The notes beneath the pieces are model-generated. The model did not search any database. It saw only the letters and a program-made list of their open reading frames with translations, and had not been told where the DNA came from. Position numbers and translations under genes: made by a program. Of a stretch of DNA of 21,135 nucleotides, positions 15,179-21,135 are shown in pieces; the stretch's first letter is position 1; each line of letters starts with the position of its first letter. The stretch is from UBA493 sp035655435 (GTDB taxonomy: Archaea; Iainarchaeota; Iainarchaeia; Iainarchaeales; Iainarchaeaceae). The stretch covers positions 1-21,135 of the forward strand of contig DASRUN010000048.1 of the NCBI GenBank assembly GCA_035655435.1. The letters run 5' to 3'.

Positions 15179-16356
15179 AGGGTTATTTTGGTGAATTTGG
15201 GGGACAATTCATGCCTGAAACACTCATGCCTGCGGTTTCGGAATTGGAAAAAGCGTTCAATAAATACAAAAATGACAAAAAATTCAACAAAGAATATACA
15301 GATCTTCTTAGGGAATTTGTCGGAAGACCGACTCCAATTACTTTTGCAAAAAATTTGAGCAAAGAATTTGGGTGTAAAATTTATTTGAAGCGCGAAGACC
15401 TCGCTCATACAGGAGCCCATAAAATCAATAATGCTCTTGGACAGGCATTGCTTGCAAAGCACATGGGGAAAAAGAGAATTATAGCTGAAACCGGAGCAGG
15501 CCAACATGGAGTTGCAACCGCAATTGCGTGCGCAATGCTCGGTCTTAAATGTGAAGTTTATATGGGGGAAGTTGATATTGAAAGACAAAAACCAAATGTG
15601 TTCAGAATGAAGCTTGCAGGGGCCAAAGTTATTCCTGTTTCAAGCGGTTCGAAAACTCTTAAAGATGCGATTAATGAGGCTCTTCGTGATTGGACTGCGA
15701 ACGTTAACGACACGCATTATCTCCTTGGATCTGCTTTAGGCCCGCATCCATATCCTTCAATAGTTGCTCATTTCCAAACTGTTATTGGAAAGGAAGCGAG
15801 AAGACAGATTCTTGCAAAAGAAAAAAGGCTTCCAAAAGCGATAATTGCATGCGTCGGCGGCGGATCAAATGCAATAGGAATTTTCAATGGTTTTAGAAAT
15901 GATAAAAAAGTTGAATTGATCGGAGTTGAGGCAGGGGGTTTGGGAATTAAAGGCGGAAAGCATGCTGCGAGATTTGCCGATCCAAAAATCGGAAGAAAGG
16001 GAGTTCTGCATGGAACCCTAACTTATGTGCTCCAAGATAAAGATGGGCAGATTTACAATACGCATTCCGTTTCCGCGGGACTTGATTATTCTGCAATAGG
16101 CCCTGAGCATGCTTTTTTGCGAAAAATCAAAAGAGCAAAGTACACTTATGCAACTGACAAAGAAGCTTTGAGCGCATTCAAAATGCTTTCTGAAAAAGAA
16201 GGAATCATTCCCGCACTTGAAAGCTCGCACGCAGTTGCATACGCAATTAAGTATGCAAAAAAATGCAAAAAGGATGATATTGTACTTGTGAATGTTTCCG
16301 GACGCGGAGATAAAGATCTTGAAACCGCCGCAAAAGCATTGGGGGAGAAATTATGA
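15175..16356 (+). CDS. trpB: Tryptophan synthase beta subunit (TrpB1 type)
   Basis: PLP enzyme that joins indole and serine to make tryptophan. The PLP lysine is Lys83 in HTGAHKINNALGQ, Glu105 lies in AETGAGQHGVA, and the phosphate-binding loop is GGGSNA near 226-231. FGEFGGQF at the N-terminus and the closing SGRGDKD are typical of the TrpA-dependent TrpB1 form; TrpB2 is longer and differs here. At 393 aa it is full length. It holds Trp173, the only tryptophan in all the complete proteins of this operon. It starts at an ATGA overlap with trpCF, with a GGAGG site (within GCGGAGGCGG) a few bases before, and overlaps trpA the same way. Confidence 0.97.
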   Translation: MKGYFGEFGGQFMPETLMPAVSELEKAFNKYKNDKKFNKEYTDLLREFVGRPTPITFAKNLSKEFGCKIYLKREDLAHTGAHKINNALGQALLAKHMGKKRIIAETGAGQHGVATAIACAMLGLKCEVYMGEVDIERQKPNVFRMKLAGAKVIPVSSGSKTLKDAINEALRDWTANVNDTHYLLGSALGPHPYPSIVAHFQTVIGKEARRQILAKEKRLPKAIIACVGGGSNAIGIFNGFRNDKKVELIGVEAGGLGIKGGKHAARFADPKIGRKGVLHGTLTYVLQDKDGQIYNTHSVSAGLDYSAIGPEHAFLRKIKRAKYTYATDKEALSAFKMLSEKEGIIPALESSHAVAYAIKYAKKCKKDDIVLVNVSGRGDKDLETAAKALGEKL

Positions 16357-17168
16357 GCCTTTACAAAAAAATGTTTGAGCAATTGAAAAAGAAAAATGAA
16401 AAGGCGTTCATTCCTTTTGTTGTTCTTGGAGATCCTGATTTTAAAACAAGCGAAAAAATTTTGGATGTTCTTGTACAAAAGGCAGATGCATTGGAACTTG
16501 GTTTTCCGTTCAGCGATCCGATTGCGGATGGAAAAAGAATCCAAGCGGCAGATGAACGTTCTTTGAAAAGCGGAACAACTCCGGAAAAGTGCTTTTCGCT
16601 CATAAAAAATATTCGTAAAAAAAACAAAAATATCCCAATTGGACTGCTTTTGTATTACAATCTTGTATTTTCAAATGGAACAGAAAGTTTTTTGAGAAAA
16701 GCAAAAGCTGTAGGGGTTAATGGAATTCTTGTTGCGGACATGCCAATAGAAGAGGCTTCTGAGTTCAATTCTATTTGCAAAAAAATTGGTTTGGACCAGA
16801 TTTTTATTGTTGCGCCAACAACCGATGGAAAGAGAATGAAAAAAATTGCTTCAAAGGCAAGCGGGTTTGTTTACACAGTTGGAATTTTAGGGGTTACAGG
16901 AGAGAGAAAAAGCGTTGCAACAGATACGCTCAATCTTATTAGGCGCATTAAGAAAAATTCAAAAATTCCTGTTTGTGTTGGCTTTGGAATTTCAACTCCC
17001 GAACATGTGAGAAAAATTATAAAAGAAGGAGCCGATGGAGCAATTGTGGGCTCTGCGGTTGAAGCGATTATAGAAAAGAACCTCAAAAACAGGAAGAAAA
17101 TGCTCAAAGAACTGCTTTTTTTCGTTTCTAAAATGAAAGGGGCAACGCTCAATGCTAAGGGAAATTAA
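16353..17168 (+). CDS. trpA: Tryptophan synthase alpha subunit
   Basis: Cleaves indole-3-glycerol phosphate to indole, which is channelled to TrpB. Catalytic Glu48 in LELGFPFSDP and Asp59 in IADG correspond to E. coli Glu49 and Asp60. YNLVFSNG, VADMPIEE, IFIVAPTTD, the VYTVGILGVTGER loop, GFGISTPEH and the phosphate-binding ADGAIVGSA follow in order around the barrel. At 271 aa the length is normal. GGGGGAG (within ATTGGGGGAGAA) before the ATG is a strong ribosome site. The 3' end overlaps the start of the aroA-aroK fusion by 17 bases, the longest overlap in the operon. No tryptophan residue is present. Confidence 0.96.
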   Translation: MSLYKKMFEQLKKKNEKAFIPFVVLGDPDFKTSEKILDVLVQKADALELGFPFSDPIADGKRIQAADERSLKSGTTPEKCFSLIKNIRKKNKNIPIGLLLYYNLVFSNGTESFLRKAKAVGVNGILVADMPIEEASEFNSICKKIGLDQIFIVAPTTDGKRMKKIASKASGFVYTVGILGVTGERKSVATDTLNLIRRIKKNSKIPVCVGFGISTPEHVRKIIKEGADGAIVGSAVEAIIEKNLKNRKKMLKELLFFVSKMKGATLNAKGN

Positions 17169-18924
17169 ACCGGTTAAAGAACTGGATGCTGTGTTTACCG
17201 CACCTCCTTCAAAGGCGCACACTCTAAGGGGGTTGTTCATTGCTTCGCTTGCAAACGGAAAAAGCATTATCAAAAATGCGCTGAATGCTGATGATCAGAA
17301 AACTGCTGCAAATTGTTTGAACGCACTCGGAGCGGAAATAAAGTTTGATGAAAAAGATTTTTTAGTTAAAGGAACTAATGGAAAACCTGTTTCTTCAGGA
17401 AACGTTTTTGCAAAGGATTCAGGAGTAACTGCGAGATTTTTAATTCCGCTTGCGGGTTTGGCTGAAGGAAACACTTTCATTGACGGTTCCGTAAGATTGC
17501 GCGAGCGTCCAATTGGAGATTTATTAAATGCGCTTGAAAAAACAGGTTTTAAGTACGAATCCTCCGGAAAAAAACTCCCAATCACTGTCATGGGTGGATC
17601 TTTCGAAGGAGGAATCACTTCAATAAAAGGTTCTGCAAGCTCACAGTTTTTGAGCGCGCTTTTGCTAAGCGCACCTTGCACAAAAAAAGGAATTAATATT
17701 TCCATTGAAGGGAAACTTCTCTCAAAACCGTATATTGATGTAACGCTTGAGTGCATGCAAGTTTTTGGCGTGAAAGTAACAAATGTAGATTATAAAGAAT
17801 TTTCAGTAAGGCCGCAAAAATATTCTCCGCAGGATTTTTTGGTTGAAGGGGATTACAGTTCGGCTTCATATTTTTTTGCCGCAGCGGCAATTACGGGCGG
17901 AAAAGTGCGGGTTGATAATCTTAACCCGAATTCAAAACAAGGGGACAAATTTTTTTTAAATTGCCTTGAAAAAATGGGTTGCAAAGTTTTTTTTGGAAAA
18001 AATTTTGTAAAGGTTTTTGGAGGGAAATTAAAAGGCATCACAATTGATATGGGAAATTATCCGGATATTGTTCCCACACTTGCAGTTGTTGCGGCTTTTG
18101 CAAAAGGAAAAACAATCATTACAAATGTTTCCCATTTGGCGCTAAAGGAAAGCAACAGACTTGAATCAACTGCTGCGGAATTGCAAAAATGCGGAATTAA
18201 AGTGAATGCTTCGTCAGATTCACTTGAGATTATAGGTGGAAAATCCCATGGAGGAGAAATTGATTCGCACAACGATCATAGAATTGCAATGAGCTTCTCA
18301 ATAATGGGTTTGGCGGTTCCGGGAATTAAAATAAAAGATTTTGAAGTTGTGGGAAAGAGCTTTGAAAATTTTTATGCGGAGCTTGAAAAAGCATATGTTG
18401 CAAAGCCTGAGAGGATTGTTTTGATCGGTTTTAGAGGAACGGGAAAAACATCTATCGGGAAAAAACTCGCAAAACGCCTTAACATGGATTTTTTTGATTC
18501 TGATAAGGAGATCGTGAAAAAAACAGGAAAAACAATTTCGGGAATTTTTGCTGAAAAAGGAGAAAAAGGCTTTCGGGAACTCGAGAAACATACAATCTCT
18601 AGGTTAGCAAAATCAAAGAATGCCTGTATTGCATGTGGCGGCGGCGCAATTTTGCTTGAAGAGAACGTTGAAAACCTTAAAAAGAATGCAATTGTAATAC
18701 TCCTTGAATGCGATGCAAAAACCATTTTTGGGAGGATAAGACATAACAAAAACAGACCGGCGTTGACAAAAAAACAAGGTTTTGATGAGATTTTGCACTT
18801 GCTTGATGAGCGCAAGGAAAAGTATGAAAGTGCGATGGATTTGAAAGTTAACACTTCAAAAAAAACAATTAATGAATGTGTGCAGGACATAATTGATGCA
18901 TTGGATGGCAAGGAGCTTATATGA
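17152..18924 (+). CDS. aroA-aroK: EPSP synthase - shikimate kinase fusion
   Basis: One polypeptide carries two successive shikimate-pathway enzymes. EPSP synthase (about 1-414) shows PPSKAHTLR at 18-26 with Lys21, SGVTARFL at 90-97, RERP at 117-120, SSQFLSALL at 163-171, EGDYSSASYF at 232-241, Asp304 in NYPDIVPTL, KESNRL at 332-337 and DHRIAMS at 375-381. Shikimate kinase (about 420-590) has P-loop GFRGTGKT at 426-433, DSD at 449-451, GFRELE at 473-478, GGGA at 496-499, the lid arginine in NRPAL and DERKEKY. This is the bacterial P-loop kinase, not the GHMP kinase common in archaea. The linker is only a few residues. The domain order matches that inside eukaryotic AROM. AGGGG lies 9 bases before the ATG. 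Both sites look active. Confidence 0.95.
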   Translation: MLREIKPVKELDAVFTAPPSKAHTLRGLFIASLANGKSIIKNALNADDQKTAANCLNALGAEIKFDEKDFLVKGTNGKPVSSGNVFAKDSGVTARFLIPLAGLAEGNTFIDGSVRLRERPIGDLLNALEKTGFKYESSGKKLPITVMGGSFEGGITSIKGSASSQFLSALLLSAPCTKKGINISIEGKLLSKPYIDVTLECMQVFGVKVTNVDYKEFSVRPQKYSPQDFLVEGDYSSASYFFAAAAITGGKVRVDNLNPNSKQGDKFFLNCLEKMGCKVFFGKNFVKVFGGKLKGITIDMGNYPDIVPTLAVVAAFAKGKTIITNVSHLALKESNRLESTAAELQKCGIKVNASSDSLEIIGGKSHGGEIDSHNDHRIAMSFSIMGLAVPGIKIKDFEVVGKSFENFYAELEKAYVAKPERIVLIGFRGTGKTSIGKKLAKRLNMDFFDSDKEIVKKTGKTISGIFAEKGEKGFRELEKHTISRLAKSKNACIACGGGAILLEENVENLKKNAIVILLECDAKTIFGRIRHNKNRPALTKKQGFDEILHLLDERKEKYESAMDLKVNTSKKTINECVQDIIDALDGKELI

Positions 18925-20033
18925 AAGTGAAAGTTAATCTGAAAAATAAAATCAATGAAAGCTATGAGATTTTGATAGAGCACGGGCTTTCAAAAAGGCT
19001 TGCTTCGCAGATAGTCAAGGATAATTTTGGAAACGCTTATTGCATAATTTCGGATTCGAATGTGGCAAAGTTTTTCGGCAAAAAATTGTTGAAACAGTTT
19101 CGTGCAAAAAAAGCAAAGGCAGAATTATTGTCCTTTTCCCCCGGTGAAAAAAACAAGAATTTAAGAACAGTTGAAATGCTTCTTGAAAAAATGCTTGAAC
19201 GTGAATTTGACAGAAAAGCATGCGTGATTGCGCTCGGCGGAGGCATAAGCGGGGATGTTGCCGGTTTTGTGGCCTCGATTTACTTGCGCGGCGTGAGTTA
19301 TGTCCATATTCCCACTACGCTTTTGGCGATGGTTGATTCAAGTGTCGGAGGAAAAACGGGAGTTGACCTTTCACACGGAAAAAATAGCGCCGGAACTTTT
19401 TGTCAACCGAAGAAAGTTTATATTTGCCCTGAATTTTTGGATTCACTTAGCAGAAAGGAACTTTCTAACGGTCTCAGTGAGGTTGTAAAGCACTCTGTGA
19501 TCGGTGATAAAAAGTTTTTTGTTTTTCTTGAAAAAAATATTGAAAAAATTTTGAAAAAGGACAAAAAGCTTCTTTCTAAAATTATTGAATTGAACTGCAA
19601 ACAAAAAGCCCGCATTGTTGAAAAAGATGAAAAAGAAGGGAATTATAGGAGAGTTGTAAATTATGGACACACGATTGGACATGCAATTGAAATTCTTGGA
19701 AATTATAAGGAGTTCGGACATGGGGAAGCCATTAGCATTGGAATGGTTGTTGAAGCGCAAATGTCAAAGGAACTGGGCTTTTTGAAACAAAATGATGTTG
19801 AAAAAATAAGAAATCTTCTTGAAAGAACAGGTCTGCCGGTGAAAGTTCCGCGCGAAAAAAAAATTTCATTTAAAAAAATTCTTGCTGCGACAAAAAAGGA
19901 TAAAAAAAGGGTTTCTGGAAAAACGTATTATTCGCTTCCGACAAAAATCGGCGCAATGTACTCAAAAAAAAGCTTTTACGGGTTAGCAATAAGTGATTCT
20001 GATGTATTGAAAGCATTGAGGAAGTGCTTATGA
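18921..20033 (+). CDS. aroB: 3-dehydroquinate synthase
   Basis: Converts DAHP to 3-dehydroquinate using NAD and a divalent metal. PGEKNK at 74-79, GGGISGDVAGF at 106-116, the HIPTTLLAMVDSSVGGKTG stretch at 129-147 and GKNSAGTF at 153-160 form the NAD/substrate site. The metal ligands are Glu187 in LSEVVKH, His250 in NYGHTIGH and His267 in GHGEA. DKKRVSGK near the C-terminus is the usual substrate-binding segment. At 370 aa it is the ordinary class I enzyme, unlike archaeal DHQ synthase II. It pairs functionally with the DAHP synthase at 4059-5075. An AAGGAG site precedes the ATG, and ATGA overlaps link it to both neighbours. Confidence 0.96.
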   Translation: MKVKVNLKNKINESYEILIEHGLSKRLASQIVKDNFGNAYCIISDSNVAKFFGKKLLKQFRAKKAKAELLSFSPGEKNKNLRTVEMLLEKMLEREFDRKACVIALGGGISGDVAGFVASIYLRGVSYVHIPTTLLAMVDSSVGGKTGVDLSHGKNSAGTFCQPKKVYICPEFLDSLSRKELSNGLSEVVKHSVIGDKKFFVFLEKNIEKILKKDKKLLSKIIELNCKQKARIVEKDEKEGNYRRVVNYGHTIGHAIEILGNYKEFGHGEAISIGMVVEAQMSKELGFLKQNDVEKIRNLLERTGLPVKVPREKKISFKKILAATKKDKKRVSGKTYYSLPTKIGAMYSKKSFYGLAISDSDVLKALRKCL

Positions 20034-20722
20034 TAGCGGTTTCAATTGCGTCAAAAAATATTCCCCTTGCACTGGAGGACATTAAAACCGCAAATGAAGA
20101 GGCGGACATTATAGAGCTTCGACTTGATTTTTTCAGCACGTTAAGTGAAAAAGATTTGGAGCACTTAGTGAAAGCATGCAGAAAACCGGTTATCTGCACT
20201 TGCCGGCGCATGGAAGAAGGGGGATTATTCAAGGAATCCGAATCAAAGAGAATTGCCGTTTTGAAAAAGGCAATAAAACTTGGTGTTGAGTACATTGATT
20301 TGGAATTTGAAACAAAAAAAGTGAACAAAGAAAAAATTTTTGAGTATTTGAAAAAGCACAAAAAAACAAAAGTAATTCTTTCAAAACATTTTTTTGGAAA
20401 CACACCGCTTTTTGAGGATTTGAAAAAGTTGATGGAAAAAATGGGCAAAGAAAAGCACGATGTTTTGAAAATTGTTACGAAAGCAAACACGGATGATGAT
20501 CCAAGAATTATTTTTTCGCTTTTGCGGGAAGCAAAAAGAAAAGGGATCAGAATAATCGCGTTCTGCATGGGTCGCATTGGTCGCGATTCAAGGATTCTTT
20601 CAATGCCTCTTGGAAGCTTTTTGACTTTTGCCTCGCTCGAAAAAGGAAAAGAAAGTGCCGAGGGGCAGATTCCTATTAAGGAAATGAAAAAAATTTACGC
20701 CGGCCTGAGGGTGATGTTTTAA
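20030..20722 (+). CDS. aroD: 3-dehydroquinate dehydratase, type I
   Basis: Dehydrates 3-dehydroquinate to 3-dehydroshikimate through a lysine Schiff base. ELRLD at 29-33, ICTCRRMEEGG at 55-65, catalytic His120 in SKHFFGNTP, Schiff-base Lys147 in VLKIVTKA, Arg188 in GRDSRI and Gln213 in AEGQIP are all present. SKHFF replaces the usual S-x-H-D-F, losing the aspartate after the histidine. At 230 aa it is typical for type I. The frame is open from a GTG at 20024, but the ATG at 20030 overlaps the aroB stop as ATGA and has GAGG 8 bases upstream, so I choose it. The stop overlaps the next start as TAATG. Confidence 0.94.
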   Translation: MIAVSIASKNIPLALEDIKTANEEADIIELRLDFFSTLSEKDLEHLVKACRKPVICTCRRMEEGGLFKESESKRIAVLKKAIKLGVEYIDLEFETKKVNKEKIFEYLKKHKKTKVILSKHFFGNTPLFEDLKKLMEKMGKEKHDVLKIVTKANTDDDPRIIFSLLREAKRKGIRIIAFCMGRIGRDSRILSMPLGSFLTFASLEKGKESAEGQIPIKEMKKIYAGLRVMF

Positions 20723-21069
20723 TGCCTAAAAAACGAGGAGATCCGCACAGAACTGTCAACAAAGGAGTACACCCAAGAAATGCTCAACTTGAATTCAGAA
20801 ACGGTTCTGTTCAATCCATAGAAGGATTAATGAAATTTTATCTTCGCAGTGAACAAAAGGCAGATAGTGGCAGAGAAAATCGCAGAACGGCAATTGGAGC
20901 GGATATTTTAAAAAGCCTGACTGGTTTTGAAAGCCGATTTGACACAAACCCTCAGCACCAATTTATCATTAAAGAGATAAAAATCGCATTAGAAAACAAT
21001 GACACCGTAAAGCTACAGGATTTGTTGGAAAGGCACACATGTAATTTGAAGATCCAACCTGAGGAGTGA
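20722..21069 (+). CDS. Uncharacterised 115 aa protein embedded in the shikimate operon
   Basis: No family recognised. The first 25 residues are basic and probably disordered (MPKKRGDPHRT, GVHPRNAQ). The rest appears helical: SIEGLMKFYLRSEQK (32-46), RRTAIGADILKSLTGFE (54-70), then HQFIIKEIKIALENNDTVKLQDLLER. It has one cysteine, no tryptophan, no transmembrane segment and no visible catalytic motif. It lacks the Arg/Lys pattern of AroQ chorismate mutase. Its ATG shares one base with the aroD stop (TAATG), and aroE begins 4 bases after its stop, so it is translated as part of the operon. Context suggests a link to the shikimate enzymes, perhaps as a scaffold or regulator, but that is inference. 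Confidence 0.7.
   Translation: MPKKRGDPHRTVNKGVHPRNAQLEFRNGSVQSIEGLMKFYLRSEQKADSGRENRRTAIGADILKSLTGFESRFDTNPQHQFIIKEIKIALENNDTVKLQDLLERHTCNLKIQPEE
21061..21066 (+). promoter_or_regulatory. Shine-Dalgarno site of aroE
   Basis: GAGGAG, the last two codons of the 115 aa protein gene, ends 7 bases before the ATG at 21074. It supports that start and translational coupling. Confidence 0.6.
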
Positions 21070-21073
21070 AAAA

Positions 21074-21135
21074 ATGGCTGAACAAAAAATGCAAGTTTTT
21101 GCAATAGTTGGAAAACCCGCAAAACATTCGCTTTC
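21074..21135 (+). CDS. aroE: Shikimate dehydrogenase, 5' part only (runs off window)
   Basis: Only the first 20 codons are visible. They read MAEQKMQVFAIVGKPAKHSL, the typical AroE start: a beta strand, then the G-x-P-x-x-H-S shikimate-binding segment, whose second serine would follow immediately. The enzyme reduces 3-dehydroshikimate to shikimate with NADPH, the step between AroD and the shikimate kinase domain. Its position right after aroD and the embedded unknown gene fits. Nothing can be said of the rest. Confidence 0.85.
   Translation, partial: MAEQKMQVFAIVGKPAKHSL

Noticed and set aside
14863..15588. 241-codon antisense frame across the trpCF/trpB junction
   Set aside because: It is Phe/Ser/Ile-rich shadow translation spanning two real genes and has no recognisable domain.
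20722..21069. Chorismate mutase (AroQ) identity for the 115 aa protein
   Set aside because: Size and helicity fit, but the conserved Arg/Lys/Glu active-site pattern is missing.
1..21135. CRISPR arrays, insertion sequences, integrases or attachment sites
   Set aside because: No regularly spaced repeats, transposase/integrase frames or terminal inverted repeats were seen. The tRNA is intact and has no obvious duplicated 3' end in the window.

Overview
The window is AT-rich and densely packed, and it is dominated by aromatic amino acid biosynthesis. I read it as archaeal, most likely a small-genome DPANN-type lineage; Diapherotrites-like is only a guess. Three things support this. (1) tRNA-Trp(CCA) has the archaeal/eukaryal identity elements G1-C72 and A73 rather than bacterial A1-U72/G73, and it has no encoded CCA. 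(2) TATA-like boxes sit about 26 bases before starts that look leaderless or nearly so. (3) Shine-Dalgarno sequences are mostly confined to operon-internal genes. The biosynthetic genes themselves look bacterial: classical DAHP synthase plus AroB instead of the archaeal ADH/DHQ-synthase-II route, a P-loop shikimate kinase instead of the archaeal GHMP type, and an enteric-style trp operon.

Layout. 66-1046 is a ketol-acid reductoisomerase homologue that has lost most catalytic residues. 1132-5075 is a + strand run of pheA (chorismate mutase/prephenate dehydratase), a single-chain transketolase (makes erythrose-4-phosphate) and a Thermotoga-type DAHP synthase. 5082-7713 is an accessory-looking block: a very short kinase-fold protein, a histidine phosphatase and two unrecognised proteins. 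7814-9097 is glutamate dehydrogenase. 9192-10145 is a soluble histidine-kinase-like protein. 10146-10566 is non-coding, with candidate promoters, several small hairpins, a possible 12-codon leader ORF and tRNA-Trp. 10567 to the window end is one tightly coupled operon: trpE-trpG-trpD-trpCF-trpB-trpA-[aroA-aroK fusion]-aroB-aroD-unknown 115 aa protein-aroE (cut off by the window end).

How it works together. Transketolase and DAHP synthase feed the shikimate pathway. AroB, AroD, AroE, AroK and AroA carry carbon towards EPSP; chorismate synthase and TyrA are not in the window. TrpEGDCFBA take chorismate to tryptophan and PheA takes it to phenylpyruvate. Glutamate dehydrogenase may provide glutamate for transamination.

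Most interesting observations: the catalytically degraded KARI; tRNA-Trp placed at the head of the trp/aro operon with no convincing separate promoter for trpE; alternative hairpins in the leader between them; the AROM-like AroA-AroK fusion and gene set; a single Trp codon in roughly 3,500 codons of the operon; and an unknown protein embedded between aroD and aroE.
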